This document shows positions 39,292 to 49,953 of a DNA stretch of 64,000 bases, one piece after another. The notes under the pieces are model-generated. The model saw nothing but the letters and a program-made list of their open reading frames with translations, had not been told where the DNA came from and ran no database searches. The stretch comes from Prochlorococcus sp. scB243_495D8 (GTDB lineage: Bacteria; Cyanobacteriota; Cyanobacteriia; PCC-6307; Cyanobiaceae), in NCBI GenBank assembly GCA_000634195.1, contig JFLT01000151.1, forward strand, positions 50,161 through 114,160. Reading direction: 5' to 3'. Every line of letters starts with the position of its first letter. Positions within the stretch are counted from its first letter, which is position 1. The translations under genes were made by a program, and so were the position numbers.

Positions 39292-40812
39292 ATGCCTGTA
39301 GAGTCAATTATTACAAAAAAATCATTAGGCATACTTATGCATCCAACATGTATTCCAGGAGGAAGAGTATGTGGAACTTTTGGTAAAGGAGCTAAAGAGT
39401 GGATAAAAAAACTACATAAGCATGGAATTGAATACTGGCAATTTTTACCTCTTACACCTACTGACTCTACAGGTTCTCCATATAGCTCCCCATCTAGTTT
39501 TGCACTAAATCCATGGTTTTTAGATATAGATGATTTAATCGAAAAAGGTTTTATCTTCATTTCAAATAAAGAAAATCTAGGTCCAACAAATCATTGTAAT
39601 GATCATTTTGAATTTGATATTGCTGATGAATTAATCAAGAAATTGGGTCTCCTCCTTTTGCAAGGCTGGAGTTCACAATCAGAAGAAAGAAAAATTAATT
39701 TTAACAAATGGATCAGTAGGAATTCTTGGGTTGAAGATTATGCAACATTTGTTGTTATCAGAGAGGAATTTAATATGTTGCCTTGGTGGGAATGGCCTCA
39801 AGAATTTAAAATAAAAAATAACAGGTTCTTAAAATCGTGGATCAAGAAAAAAAGTGAAGAGATACTTATTAAAAAATTAATACAGTGGCATCTTGATGAG
39901 CAATGGAGCATTATTAAAAACTTTGCAAATTCAAAAAATATTAAGCTGATAGGAGATTTGCCTTTTTATGTTTCCAGAGACAGTGCAGATGTGTGGAGCA
40001 ATAAATCATTATTTTCAATTTTTAAAAATGGAGATTTAATCTTTCAAAGTGGTGTTCCACCTGATTATTTTTCATCAACAGGACAATTATGGGGAACCCC
40101 AACTTACTTTTGGTCAAAACATAAGAGGACTAATTTCTATTGGTGGAGAAAAAGATTTCAAAGGCAATTTGAACTTGTAGACATATTGAGATTTGACCAT
40201 TTCAGAGGTTTAGCGGGTTACTGGAGAGTTAATGGCAGTTCTAAATCTGCAATTATTGGGAAATGGATAAATTCTCCAGGAAGAACGCTATTAAAAAAAG
40301 TAAAAAAAGATCTAGGGGATAACTATCTACCAATTATTGCTGAGGATCTAGGGGTAATAACTCCAGATGTAGAGAAATTAAGGGAAAATTTTGAACTTCC
40401 TGGCATGAAAATATTGCAATTCGCTTTTGATGGCAATGAAGATAATCCTTATTTACCTAAGAATATTGAAGGAGAAAATTGGGTTGTTTATACAGGCACT
40501 CACGACAACTCTACTTCTGTTTCATGGTGGGAAAATTTAGATTATGAATCCCAAAAAAGAATAAAAGATGAGTATAAATTTTCAGAAAATCCCTCTTGGG
40601 ATTTAATGGAAATTGGCATGAAGACAAATGCTAATCTCTTTATCGCTCCATTGCAAGATCTATTATCTCTAGACGATTCAAGTAGATTAAACAAACCTGG
40701 TACCACAAAAAATAACTGGAAATGGAAGTTAAATCGACCTTTAGAAGAAATAGAAGATAATTTAAAAATGTTTAGTGATTTAGGAAATAATTTTGAAAGA
40801 ACTCTAAATTAG
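39292..40812 (+). CDS. malQ: 4-alpha-glucanotransferase (amylomaltase)
   Basis: A 506-residue GH77 enzyme that transfers maltosyl/maltodextrin units during glycogen breakdown. Conserved regions are LGILMHPTCIPGGRVCGTFG, YWQFLPLTPTDSTGSPY, GDLPFYVSRDSADVW, the nucleophile Asp in LRFDHFRGLAGYW, the acid/base Glu in IIAEDLGVITPDV and YTGTHDNST. Length matches MalQ. It is divergent from prs and convergent with the RodZ-like gene. Confidence 0.95.
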   Translation: MPVESIITKKSLGILMHPTCIPGGRVCGTFGKGAKEWIKKLHKHGIEYWQFLPLTPTDSTGSPYSSPSSFALNPWFLDIDDLIEKGFIFISNKENLGPTNHCNDHFEFDIADELIKKLGLLLLQGWSSQSEERKINFNKWISRNSWVEDYATFVVIREEFNMLPWWEWPQEFKIKNNRFLKSWIKKKSEEILIKKLIQWHLDEQWSIIKNFANSKNIKLIGDLPFYVSRDSADVWSNKSLFSIFKNGDLIFQSGVPPDYFSSTGQLWGTPTYFWSKHKRTNFYWWRKRFQRQFELVDILRFDHFRGLAGYWRVNGSSKSAIIGKWINSPGRTLLKKVKKDLGDNYLPIIAEDLGVITPDVEKLRENFELPGMKILQFAFDGNEDNPYLPKNIEGENWVVYTGTHDNSTSVSWWENLDYESQKRIKDEYKFSENPSWDLMEIGMKTNANLFIAPLQDLLSLDDSSRLNKPGTTKNNWKWKLNRPLEEIEDNLKMFSDLGNNFERTLN

Positions 40813-40825
40813 ATCTTGTTAAAAA

Positions 40826-41320
40826 TTATTTGTCAATGATTTGATTTTCAATATTTTCAATCTCTATAACATTTACATTCAAAATAAAGTATCGCTTTAA
40901 TATAAATATAGTTAAAACTAATATAAAAAAATACAAAATACTTCCTTGCCAGGTATTGATAAGATCAAATTTCTTCAACATAAAATCCTTTCCCCCTTTC
41001 TTTGAAATTTTTCTTTCTTTAACTGCTAAATTTAATAATGTATTTTTTTTTAATACTAAGCATTCCTCTAATTTAATTAATACAGATCTTATAAAAGGAT
41101 ACTCTGGCCTAATATTTTTATTATTATTTTCAATAGAGTTTATTATTCGTTCAGGAATTTTTGAAATGTATGACAATTCTTTAATTGTAAGGTTTTGTTG
41201 AATTCTTGCTCCTCTTACTAACTTTGCGATTTCTATATATTGGTCAACCAATCCAGGATTAAATTCTTTATTTTTTTCAGATTTTTTATTAAATAAAAAG
41301 AGATTTTTCAAAATATTCAT
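40826..41320 (-). CDS. RodZ-like helix-turn-helix membrane protein with short extracytoplasmic tail
   Basis: A 164-residue protein. Residues 30-100 hold an XRE-type helix-turn-helix (AKLVRGARIQQNLTIKELSYISKIPERIINSIEN). A basic stretch follows and one membrane segment at about 125-147 (GSILYFFILVLTIFILKRYF), with only about 17 residues beyond. RodZ links MreB to the cell wall and usually has a large periplasmic domain; that domain is missing. It might be a minimal RodZ or a membrane-bound regulator. It stands alone between malQ (convergent) and the UbiB kinase gene. Confidence 0.65.
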   Translation of the reverse strand: MNILKNLFLFNKKSEKNKEFNPGLVDQYIEIAKLVRGARIQQNLTIKELSYISKIPERIINSIENNNKNIRPEYPFIRSVLIKLEECLVLKKNTLLNLAVKERKISKKGGKDFMLKKFDLINTWQGSILYFFILVLTIFILKRYFILNVNVIEIENIENQIIDK

Positions 41321-41417
41321 TTAATCTTCCAAAGCGTAATAATACATTTACTTCTCATTTTTAAAACAATACTAAATAGAATTAAAACATAGATAAGTTA
41401 TTTGATATATAAATAAA

Positions 41418-43073
41418 TTAAGCTGTAGAAATAATATTTTGCACCGCACTTTTTGCGATATTAAGAGGACTAAAAGTATCTCTAATTAAAGCTAAGAGTT
41501 TTTTTGCATCAGTAAATTCTAATTTTTCATCTTTTATAAGACTTAAAAGAAGATTTTTCCTAACTTCGGATCCTTTTTTACTGACAAATAATTTCAGTCC
41601 CGCATTCGCAACTGGTATGAGGTCTGAATTAATATTCTCTGAATCTTTAAATAAAATATTTAACAAACTTTCAACTTTATCTATTTGAATGTGACCTTTT
41701 TTATCAAAAACGACTTCTAAAAGGATTTCTAGAATCTCATCAGAATTATCGGTAAGTAGTTTTTTAGCAATATATGGATAAGCAATTTTTAAAATTTTAA
41801 ATTCAGGGTCTAGTCTTAGTGCTAAACCTTCTTGACTAACAACTGCTCTTATTATTAAGGCAAACCTACTTGGAACTCTGAAAGGATAGGAATACATTAG
41901 TCTTGAAAATTTATCAGTTATATTTTTAAGATTAAAATTACCAACCTCAGCGCTTAGAGATCCTCCAAGAACTTCTTTCAATGGTTCAACAAGTTTTTGA
42001 AGATCTTGTTCTTTAGTTAAAAAACCTAATTTCTGAAAATCTTCTGCCAAAAGATAATATTCTTCGTTAATTATGTGAACGATTGCCTTTATAAGAGTAA
42101 GTCTATCTGAATTTGTAATACTATCCATCATTCCGAAATCAACATAGGCTAAATTCCCCAAATCTGAATTTCCTCCTTTGAGAGCAAACATGTTTCCTGG
42201 ATGTGGGTCTGCATGAAAATATCCAAATTCAAATAATTGCTGTAATCCACTGATGACACAAGTTTTTATAAAAGAAGCAGGTATTAAGTTATTTTCCTCG
42301 AGTAAAGCTCGATCTCTTAACTTAACTCCATCAATCCAAGAGGTCGTGATAATCCTTTTGGATGAAAACTGTTTTACTAATTTAGGAATAAAAATATTTG
42401 GATTTTCTTTAAATAAATTTGCAAACCTCAAAGCATTTTCAGCCTCTTTTTGGTAGTCAATTTCATCAAAAAGTGCCTTGCCAAATTCATCTATTATTTC
42501 TCCAATTCCAACACCTATATTTAATGGTAATAAAGGGGATAAAAAAGTTCCCAAAAACCTTAAGATTACGACATCCCTTCTTATAAGAAAGTACAAATTT
42601 GGGCGCTGTACTTTCACCGCTAGATAAGAATTATTTATTTTTGCTTTATAAACTTGACCTAAGCTTGCAGAAGCAATAGGACAATCCGGAAACTCTTCAA
42701 ATAATTCATTAGCAGGTGATCCAAGTTCCTCCTCAATAATTTTTAAAGCAATTTTGTGATCAAATGCTGGGAGATTATCCTGTAAGTTTGTGAGTTCTGT
42801 AAGCCAATCTTGTCTAACAAGATCTGGTCTAGTTGATAGTGCTTGGCCTAATTTGATAAAACAAGGTCCTAAATCTGTTATTACATCAAAAAGATATTTC
42901 GAGAGGTTTTTTTGTACATTTTTATTTTTACTGTTACCTTGAAAAAGTATTCTTAAAAAAAGAAAAATAAAAGTTAAAAGGATATATAAAACTCTTGGGA
43001 TAAAAATCCATGGTCTCAACATCAACCAAATCAAGTCATTCTTTGCCGAATATTTCGAATAAGATCTTTTCAT
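41418..43073 (-). CDS. ABC1/UbiB-family atypical protein kinase
   Basis: A 551-residue member of the ABC1/UbiB family, associated with isoprenoid-quinone metabolism in bacteria and plastids. Diagnostic motifs: the KxGQ helix in CFIKLGQALSTRPDL near residue 75, AVKVQRP (Lys), GYFHADPHPGNMFAL with catalytic-loop residues, and AYVDFGMMD in place of DFG. An N-terminal hydrophobic stretch (about residues 25-47) suggests membrane association. Cyanobacteria have several copies with undefined individual roles. The start used is ATG 43073. Confidence 0.9.
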   Translation of the reverse strand: MKRSYSKYSAKNDLIWLMLRPWIFIPRVLYILLTFIFLFLRILFQGNSKNKNVQKNLSKYLFDVITDLGPCFIKLGQALSTRPDLVRQDWLTELTNLQDNLPAFDHKIALKIIEEELGSPANELFEEFPDCPIASASLGQVYKAKINNSYLAVKVQRPNLYFLIRRDVVILRFLGTFLSPLLPLNIGVGIGEIIDEFGKALFDEIDYQKEAENALRFANLFKENPNIFIPKLVKQFSSKRIITTSWIDGVKLRDRALLEENNLIPASFIKTCVISGLQQLFEFGYFHADPHPGNMFALKGGNSDLGNLAYVDFGMMDSITNSDRLTLIKAIVHIINEEYYLLAEDFQKLGFLTKEQDLQKLVEPLKEVLGGSLSAEVGNFNLKNITDKFSRLMYSYPFRVPSRFALIIRAVVSQEGLALRLDPEFKILKIAYPYIAKKLLTDNSDEILEILLEVVFDKKGHIQIDKVESLLNILFKDSENINSDLIPVANAGLKLFVSKKGSEVRKNLLLSLIKDEKLEFTDAKKLLALIRDTFSPLNIAKSAVQNIISTA

Positions 43074-43137
43074 TAAAGTTAAAAAACATCAAAAATGAAT
43101 ACCATGTTTTCCATTCTATATATGTCAATAATACTTT

Positions 43138-44529
43138 ATGAGCATTTCATCTTTTCTAACTAAAAAGTTTTTAAAGTCTCTATTCTTTCCCGCTCATAAC
43201 AGAGGGGGCGCTTTACCAAAGAAATTAGTAAAGTTATTAAAAAATCCACCTGGGTATTGGGACTTGCCCGAATTACCAGAAATAGGTTCACCACTATCCA
43301 AAAGCGGATTAATCGCTAATTCTCAAAGAGATTTTTCTGAAAAATTTGGGGCGAAAAGATGTTTTTTTGGAGTTAATGGAGCTTCTGGATTAATACAATC
43401 AGCCGTAATTGCGATGGCAAATCCAGGTGAAACTATCCTGATGCCTAGAAATGTTCATATAAGTGTTATAAAAATCTGTGCGATGCAGAACATAAAGCCA
43501 ATTTTTTTTGACCTAGAATTTTCACATGAAACAGGTCATTACAAGCCAATTACAAAAATTTGGTTGGATAATGTATTTAAAAAATTAGATTTTGATAATA
43601 ATAAAATTGTAGGAGTAATTCTTGTCAGTCCCTCTTATCATGGTTATGCCGGAGATTTAGAGCCTCTAATAGATATTTGTCATCAAAAAAAACTACCTGT
43701 TTTAGTTGATGAAGCTCATGGTTCTTATTTCTTTTTTTGCAAAAACCTTAATTTACCAAAACCAGCCTTATCATCAAATGCTGACTTGGTCGTTAATTCA
43801 TTGCATAAGTCACTAAATGGTTTAACTCAAACGGCGATACTCTGGTATAAAGGGAATCTCATTAATGAAATTAACTTAATAAAAAGTATTAATTTATTGC
43901 AAACTACTAGTCCAAGTTCCTTATTACTTTCCTCATGTGAAGAGTCTCTTAAAGACTGGCAAAATAAAAAAAGTTTATCAAAATATCAAAAAAGAATTTT
44001 AGAAGCAAAAAAAATCTACAAAAAATTAATTCAAAAAAATATTCCGCTTATAGAAACCCAAGATCCCTTAAAAATTGTATTAAATACCTCTAAAGCGGGT
44101 ATTGATGGTTTTACTGCTGATAATTTTTTTTATAGAAATGGCCTTATTGCCGAATTACCAGAAATGATGACTCTCACTTTTTGCTTAGGATTTGCAAATC
44201 AAAAAGATTTTCTTAATTTATTTGAAAAGTTATGGGATAAATTACTATTAAATTCTAAAAAATCAAAAAGTTTAGAAGTGCTCCAATCGCCCTTTGAATT
44301 AGTTCAAGCTCCCGAAATTGAAATTGGCATTGCTTGGAGAAGTGAGACTCGGAGTATTCCTTTCTCGCAATCATTAAATAAAATATCTGGAGATATTATT
44401 TGCCCTTATCCTCCTGGGATTCCTCTAATAGTTCCTGGAGAAAAAATTGATATAGATAGGTTTAATTGGATAAATAATCAAAGTTTATGCAACAAAAATC
44501 TGGTAAATTTTAATATAAGAGTCCTATAA
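43138..44529 (+). CDS. Orn/Lys/Arg decarboxylase-family PLP enzyme
   Basis: A 463-residue fold type I PLP enzyme. The cofactor pocket shows VNGASGLIQSAVIAM, the Asp/His of PVLVDEAHGSYF and the Schiff-base Lys in VVNSLHKSLNGLTQTA. The C-terminal part carries CPYPPGIPLIVPGEKI, a signature of the Orn/Lys/Arg decarboxylase major group. It is shorter than inducible enterobacterial forms (about 710) because the N-terminal wing domain is absent, like other cyanobacterial and Gram-positive members. The substrate could be arginine, lysine or ornithine and cannot be settled here. cdsA follows after 14 bases. Confidence 0.88.
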   Translation: MSISSFLTKKFLKSLFFPAHNRGGALPKKLVKLLKNPPGYWDLPELPEIGSPLSKSGLIANSQRDFSEKFGAKRCFFGVNGASGLIQSAVIAMANPGETILMPRNVHISVIKICAMQNIKPIFFDLEFSHETGHYKPITKIWLDNVFKKLDFDNNKIVGVILVSPSYHGYAGDLEPLIDICHQKKLPVLVDEAHGSYFFFCKNLNLPKPALSSNADLVVNSLHKSLNGLTQTAILWYKGNLINEINLIKSINLLQTTSPSSLLLSSCEESLKDWQNKKSLSKYQKRILEAKKIYKKLIQKNIPLIETQDPLKIVLNTSKAGIDGFTADNFFYRNGLIAELPEMMTLTFCLGFANQKDFLNLFEKLWDKLLLNSKKSKSLEVLQSPFELVQAPEIEIGIAWRSETRSIPFSQSLNKISGDIICPYPPGIPLIVPGEKIDIDRFNWINNQSLCNKNLVNFNIRVL

Positions 44530-44543
44530 ATTATAAGTATCAT

Positions 44544-45401
44544 ATGAGATTAAGAAGCGGATTGCTTATAGGAATTTTTGGTTTAATTGTTGTTTTGTTG
44601 GGGGGATGGTTTTTTACATTAGCAACAGCTTTGCTTACATATTTAGCATTATTGGAATTTTTTAGAATGGCAGAATTTAAAGGGATAAAACCAGCTACAA
44701 AAACTACATTATTTTCATCTTTCGTAATTATAATTTCTACTTATCTTGAGACCATCGGTTTGCTTGATAGAGAAATATCAAATTCAATTTTGCCAATCTG
44801 TTCAGTTGGAATATGCACTTGGTTACTTTTGCAACCAAAACCTGGAACAATTTCAGACATTGCAGCCTCTATTTTTGGATTATTCTATTTAGGGTTTTTA
44901 CCTAGTTACTGGATTAAGTTAAGGGGATTAGATTCAGTGATAATAGTTTCGAATCAGGGGTTTATTTCGTTTGAGAACTTATCAAATACTACAGGCCTTC
45001 ATTTAACATTAACTTCTTGTTTTTTAATTGTGGCTAGTGATATTGGTTCTTATTTCATTGGGAAGTTATTTGGTAAAACATCACTTTCTCCAATATCTCC
45101 AAGCAAAACTATAGAAGGTCTAATTGGAGGAATATCCTGTTCAATTTTATTAGCAATATATTTCGCATTTTTAATGAATTGGGAAAACCCATTATTTGTT
45201 GGAATACTATATGGAATTTCAATTTCCCTTATGGCACTAGTTGGAGATCTAATTGAATCTATGATGAAGAGAGACGCGAAAATAAAAGATTCCGGGACTT
45301 TTTTACCTGGACATGGAGGGATTCTTGACAGAATTGACAGTTATATTTTTACTCCATCTGTTTTGTATTACATTTTTATAATTCTCAAGTATCTAAATTA
45401 G
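44544..45401 (+). CDS. cdsA: Phosphatidate cytidylyltransferase
   Basis: A 285-residue integral membrane enzyme making CDP-diacylglycerol from phosphatidate and CTP, the precursor of phosphatidylglycerol. About eight hydrophobic segments precede the C-terminal CDS signature, read here as SPISPSKTIEGLIGG and LVGDLIESMMKRDAKIKDSG...LPGHGGILDRIDS, with the metal-binding Asp residues. Length is typical. It is 14 bases after the PLP decarboxylase gene. Confidence 0.95.
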   Translation: MRLRSGLLIGIFGLIVVLLGGWFFTLATALLTYLALLEFFRMAEFKGIKPATKTTLFSSFVIIISTYLETIGLLDREISNSILPICSVGICTWLLLQPKPGTISDIAASIFGLFYLGFLPSYWIKLRGLDSVIIVSNQGFISFENLSNTTGLHLTLTSCFLIVASDIGSYFIGKLFGKTSLSPISPSKTIEGLIGGISCSILLAIYFAFLMNWENPLFVGILYGISISLMALVGDLIESMMKRDAKIKDSGTFLPGHGGILDRIDSYIFTPSVLYYIFIILKYLN

Positions 45402-45416
45402 TAAAAAAATTTTTTA

Positions 45417-46346
45417 TTACAAAAAATAATCTTGGATGATTTTACTAGATAAAGATGGAAGATCTATATGCGGAAGATGACCACAATTTTGTAACCTTAC
45501 AAAATTTAATTTTTCAATATTTGCTATTTTTTTAATCTCTTTTTTCCCAAGAATTCGATCATTTTCACCACATATTGTTTTAATTGGTATATTTTGAATA
45601 TATTTTTGAGTTCCTGCGAACCCACCACTTTTTGCAAATGATGCAAGTGAATTCCTCCATCCTTTACAACCTAAATGAATTGAAGCAATTTGCTCTTCCA
45701 TCTTACCAACACATTCATCTGGGAAAGCAAATGCTTGCCTACAAAGACTTTTTCTGACCTGAGGCAATCCAAGAAATGAGGCGCCAATTTGGTTAAGAGG
45801 AAAAGGGATACTCTTAGGTTCTCCAAACAATCCGGCGGGGGACAAAAGGATAATTTTATCAATAGAATCAGGAATTTCATAAGCAAGTTTTAAAGCTGTT
45901 GAGCCTCCCATAGAAGCACCTATAATTTTTAGATTCTTTGTTATTTTTAATGTCTTAAGGAGATCAATTAAATGCGAAATTATTTTCGAGGAATTGAATT
46001 CATATGTTGCGCACCTTGGACTAAAACCAAAACCTAGAAGATCAGGAACGATAACTTGAAAATTTCTTTTTAGTGATTTATATATTCTTCTGAATTCTAA
46101 AAAACTACTATCAAAGCCATGTAGAAGAATTATAGGTTGACCTTTTCCTCCCATAACTACTGGGAATTTTAAGTAGTTCCAATTTTGGTTGAGTTTTATC
46201 CACTTAACATCATTTGCCAAATGAAGACCTAAAGGATCTAATAGTGACAATTTGGCACTTTCGAAAAATTCTACATTTAAATCACTAAATTGTTCAAAAT
46301 TGTTTTTAGTCAAAAAATATTTATGATTTAATTTTTTGTTGTTCAA
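45417..46346 (-). CDS. Alpha/beta hydrolase fold protein
   Basis: A 309-residue cytoplasmic hydrolase-like protein. The oxyanion region is PIILLHGFDSSFLEFR, the nucleophile elbow IIGASMGGSTALKLA (Ser). The acid is probably Asp in CGENDRILG and the His is in LQNCGHLPHIDLP. The GASMGG elbow and cyanobacterial context do not reveal the substrate. The longest frame starts at TTG 46346, inside the end of the upstream dehydrogenase gene (26-base overlap). Another TTG at 46313 would remove the overlap, so the start is uncertain. Confidence 0.8.
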   Translation of the reverse strand: MNNKKLNHKYFLTKNNFEQFSDLNVEFFESAKLSLLDPLGLHLANDVKWIKLNQNWNYLKFPVVMGGKGQPIILLHGFDSSFLEFRRIYKSLKRNFQVIVPDLLGFGFSPRCATYEFNSSKIISHLIDLLKTLKITKNLKIIGASMGGSTALKLAYEIPDSIDKIILLSPAGLFGEPKSIPFPLNQIGASFLGLPQVRKSLCRQAFAFPDECVGKMEEQIASIHLGCKGWRNSLASFAKSGGFAGTQKYIQNIPIKTICGENDRILGKKEIKKIANIEKLNFVRLQNCGHLPHIDLPSLSSKIIQDYFL

Positions 46347-47412
46347 AATTTGAAATGACTTCTATTATATCTTTTTTATTAATTTCAAAAGGCAAAAAGT
46401 GAATTTCAGATTTATCTCGACAAGTAAAATCAGCAATTTTCTCTAAATTATTATTTTCAAAAACATTTATTCCTAGTTGTCCGATAGTAGTTGGCAAATT
46501 CAATTCTTTCATAAGTACAAATAATTGTTTAATTGATTGATCAGCTAATTTATTATTATTTTTCATTTCTTCTAGCCTTAATTGCAATAATAATCCAACC
46601 CCAACAATCTCACCATGTAAGAATTTATTAGGGGTGATTATCTGAGTAATTGCATTATGAAAAGCATGTGCGGCTGCAGTCCTACATTTTTCTCCACCAA
46701 TACCACCAACTAATCCTGCTGTAATTCCACATGCTTCTACAGTATTTTGCCAAGATGGATTATTTTCAAATTGACCCTTAAATGCTTTTCCTCCCTCTAT
46801 TAATAGTTGATCTCTTAAAACTCTTGATATCTGAATTGCCTGTTGAACAAGACCGTCATCTGTTTTTGAACTTGTTATTGAGGATTCGTACCATTTCGCC
46901 AAGGCATCTGCTATGCCACTTGCAAGTGTTCTTGATGGAGCTGTTTGAATAAATTTATGATCAAAAACTAGTATTTTTGGACAAGATCCTAATGTAACAT
47001 CTTTTATAAATTGACCATCCTTTGAATAAATATTCGATAAGGCTGTCCAACCAGCACATGTAGATGCGCTAAGGGGAATTGTAATACAAGGGATATTAAG
47101 AGACTCGGCTATATATTTTCCAGAGTCTAGAACTTTGCCACCTCCAGCTGCGATAACGCAATCATTATTATTGTTTGAAATAATATTCTTAACTCTTGTA
47201 ATATCTTCGTAACAACAATCAAATTGCAAATTAGCAGAATTTACATTAAGTTTTTGGTTTTTTAAATCATTAAAAATATTATTTCTTAGATTATTGGTTT
47301 GAATCCCTCTGCCTAGAATTAATGGACTTTTAGTTAATTTAGTAATTTGAGGTAAAGATTTTTCCCAGGCAGAATTTCCCCTGTATATAGTTTCTGGAGA
47401 GATAGACTGCAT
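46321..47412 (-). CDS. Iron-containing alcohol dehydrogenase family (glycerol dehydrogenase-like)
   Basis: A 363-residue enzyme of the group III metal-dependent dehydrogenases. The nucleotide-binding AAGGGKVLDSGKYIAESL lies near residue 90. TIPLSASTCAGWTALSNIYS and the metal-binding His residues in AAAHAFHNAITQI and KFLHGEIVGVGLLLQLR are those of the glycerol dehydrogenase subgroup. It probably reduces or oxidises a small polyol or related compound with NAD(P); the substrate is unproved. Its 3' end overlaps the downstream hydrolase frame, suggesting coupled expression. clpC lies 15 bases upstream on the same strand. Confidence 0.85.
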   Translation of the reverse strand: MQSISPETIYRGNSAWEKSLPQITKLTKSPLILGRGIQTNNLRNNIFNDLKNQKLNVNSANLQFDCCYEDITRVKNIISNNNNDCVIAAGGGKVLDSGKYIAESLNIPCITIPLSASTCAGWTALSNIYSKDGQFIKDVTLGSCPKILVFDHKFIQTAPSRTLASGIADALAKWYESSITSSKTDDGLVQQAIQISRVLRDQLLIEGGKAFKGQFENNPSWQNTVEACGITAGLVGGIGGEKCRTAAAHAFHNAITQIITPNKFLHGEIVGVGLLLQLRLEEMKNNNKLADQSIKQLFVLMKELNLPTTIGQLGINVFENNNLEKIADFTCRDKSEIHFLPFEINKKDIIEVISNFEQQKIKS

Positions 47413-47427
47413 ATTTACTTTGAATGA

Positions 47428-49953
47428 TTAGAAGTTAGCACCTGCTAACTCTTGAGAAGATTCTTCAGAAGAGATATTTATTGTAACTTTTTTATTATCA
47501 TCTATATCAACTAAAGCATTATCTCCATCTTTTATTCTCCCAGAAAGAACTTCCTCAGCTAAACTATCTTCTAGTAAACGCATGACTGCCCTTCTCAAAG
47601 GTCTCGCTCCGTATGAAGGATTGTAACCTTCTTCAACAAGTCTTTCTTTGAAAGCATCGGTAACATTCAATTTAATACCTTTATCCTGTAGTCGGGCAAA
47701 AACTTCTTGCAACATTATTTCAGCAATTTCTTTAACTTCATTTTTAGTTAATTGTCTGAATACAATTATTTCATCAAGCCTATTTAAAAATTCAGGCCTA
47801 AAGTATTGCTTAAGTTCTTCATTAACTAGTGATTTAATTCTGTTATATTGGCTATCTTCAACTGAATCACCTGAGAATTCGAATCCTAATCCGCCACCAC
47901 CTTTCTCGATTACTTTTGAACCGATATTAGAGGTCATTATTAACAATGTATTTTTAAAATCTACAGTTCTACCTTTGGAGTCTGTTAATCTTCCGTCTTC
48001 AAGTAGTTGCAATAATAAGTTGAAAACATCAGGATGCGCCTTTTCAACTTCATCAAATAAAACGACGGTATAAGGACGTCTTCTAACAGCTTCAGTAAGC
48101 TGACCACCTTCATTAAAACCAACATAACCAGGAGGCGAGCCTATAAGTTTACTAACTGTATGTCTTTCCATAAATTCTGACATATCTAATCTGATCATTG
48201 CTTCTTCACTACCGAAGAAATATGAGGCCAATGATTTAGTCAATTCAGTTTTACCAACACCGGTAGGTCCAGAAAATATAAAACTTGCTATGGGTCTATT
48301 AGGACTTTTTAATCCAACTCTTGCTCTTCTTATGGCTTTTGAGACAGCTTTAACAGCTTCATCTTGTCCAATTAGCCTTTGGTGAAGTGTTTCCTCCATA
48401 TTAAGAAGCTTGACTGATTCAGTTTCTGTTAATTTTTGAACAGGAACACCTGTCCATGAGGCAACAATATGAGCAACATCCTCTTCACTAACAAAGGGAC
48501 TTTGTAGAAGTTTTGAATCACTTTTTTCAGAATTATCAGCATTAGATTGATCTCCAGCTGTAGATTCTTTTTTATTGTCCAAAACCTCTTTAATTTTTGC
48601 AGACAATTCCATCTCCTTTTCACGTAATTGGCCAGCTTGATCGAAATTTTGGTCTCTTACAGATTCTTCCTTCTGTTTTTGGACTTGTCTTAGTTCTCTA
48701 TCTATCTGTTTTGCTTCAGGGGGAAGTTTAGAGTTTATTAAACGAACTCTACTTCCAGCCTCGTCGATGAGGTCAATAGCCTTATCAGGTAAAAATCTAT
48801 CTGATATATAACGATCCCCTAAATGAGCAGCGGCCTCTAGCGCATCATCAGTTATTTTGAGTCGATGATGTTGTTCATAACGCTCTCTAAGACCTTTTAA
48901 AATTTCAATTGTATCTTCTATAGATGGCTCCCCTACCATTACAGGCTGGAATCTTCTTTCAAGAGCGGCATCTCTTTCAATATGTTTTCTATATTCGTCA
49001 AGAGTTGTTGCTCCAATACATTGAAGCTCCCCTCTAGCTAATGCTGGCTTAAGAATATTTGCTGCATCTATAGCTCCTTCAGCAGCTCCAGCACCAATTA
49101 AAGTATGCACTTCATCTATAACAAGGATGACGTTACCTGCTGATTTAATTTCTTCCATTATTTTTTTTAGCCTTTCTTCAAATTCACCTCTATATTTTGT
49201 TCCTGCCACCAAAAGACCTATATCGAGAGTCAAAACTCTTTTATCTTCAAGTATGTCTGGGATATCCCCAGTTTGTATTCTTTGGGCCAAACCTTCCGCG
49301 ATAGCTGTTTTACCTACACCAGGCTCCCCAATAAGAACAGGATTATTTTTTGTCCTCCTACCAAGTATTTGAACTACACGATCTATTTCTGAATGGCGAC
49401 CAACGACTGGATCTAATTTTGATTCACTTGCTAATTTTGTTAAATTTGTTCCGAATTCGTCAAGAGTAGCAGTTTTTAAGTTGCCCTTAGTTGTACTGGT
49501 CCCTGTGCCAACTTCGGCAGTTTCACCAAGCATCCTTATAACTTGAGTTCTAACTTTTGTAAGGTCAATATTAAGATTTTCAAGAACTCTTGCAGCTACA
49601 CCTTCACCTTCTCTTATTAAACCTAGCAACAAATGTTCTGTACCAATGTAATTGTGTCCAAGTTGACGAGCCTCTTCTAAAGATAGTTCTAAAACTCTTT
49701 TAGCTCTGGGAGTAAAAGGTATTTCTACAGCCACAAACCCTGAACCTCTACCAATTATCTTTTCCACCTCAATCCTTGAATCTTTTAAATTGACTCCAAG
49801 TGATTTAAGTACTTTCGCTGCGACCCCAGTTCCTTCTCCAATTAATCCCAAAAGAATTTGTTCAGTTCCAACAAAATTATGACCTAGTCTTCGAGCTTCC
49901 TCTTGTGCAAGCATGATGACTTTTATAGCCTTTTCTGTAAATCTTTCAAACAT
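47428..49953 (-). CDS. clpC: ATP-dependent Clp protease ATPase subunit ClpC
   Basis: An 841-residue HSP100/AAA+ unfoldase that feeds proteins to ClpP. Two N-terminal Clp_N repeats open with [20 protein letters not shown]. The first AAA module has Walker [10 protein letters not shown], the second [10 protein letters not shown] with [12 protein letters not shown]. Between them is the UVR-type linker (about residues 410-470) that marks ClpC rather than ClpA or ClpB. Cyanobacterial ClpC is essential and also acts in stress and at the thylakoid/plastid import equivalent. A 179-base A+T-rich spacer precedes it, with no recognisable extra gene. Confidence 0.96.
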   Translation of the reverse strand: MFERFTEKAIKVIMLAQEEARRLGHNFVGTEQILLGLIGEGTGVAAKVLKSLGVNLKDSRIEVEKIIGRGSGFVAVEIPFTPRAKRVLELSLEEARQLGHNYIGTEHLLLGLIREGEGVAARVLENLNIDLTKVRTQVIRMLGETAEVGTGTSTTKGNLKTATLDEFGTNLTKLASESKLDPVVGRHSEIDRVVQILGRRTKNNPVLIGEPGVGKTAIAEGLAQRIQTGDIPDILEDKRVLTLDIGLLVAGTKYRGEFEERLKKIMEEIKSAGNVILVIDEVHTLIGAGAAEGAIDAANILKPALARGELQCIGATTLDEYRKHIERDAALERRFQPVMVGEPSIEDTIEILKGLRERYEQHHRLKITDDALEAAAHLGDRYISDRFLPDKAIDLIDEAGSRVRLINSKLPPEAKQIDRELRQVQKQKEESVRDQNFDQAGQLREKEMELSAKIKEVLDNKKESTAGDQSNADNSEKSDSKLLQSPFVSEEDVAHIVASWTGVPVQKLTETESVKLLNMEETLHQRLIGQDEAVKAVSKAIRRARVGLKSPNRPIASFIFSGPTGVGKTELTKSLASYFFGSEEAMIRLDMSEFMERHTVSKLIGSPPGYVGFNEGGQLTEAVRRRPYTVVLFDEVEKAHPDVFNLLLQLLEDGRLTDSKGRTVDFKNTLLIMTSNIGSKVIEKGGGGLGFEFSGDSVEDSQYNRIKSLVNEELKQYFRPEFLNRLDEIIVFRQLTKNEVKEIAEIMLQEVFARLQDKGIKLNVTDAFKERLVEEGYNPSYGARPLRRAVMRLLEDSLAEEVLSGRIKDGDNALVDIDDNKKVTINISSEESSQELAGANF

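Noticed and set aside
47648..48073. A 141-codon plus-strand frame inside clpC
   Set aside because: It is antisense to the strongly conserved second AAA module of clpC. Its Ser/Asn/Leu-rich translation is a typical shadow.
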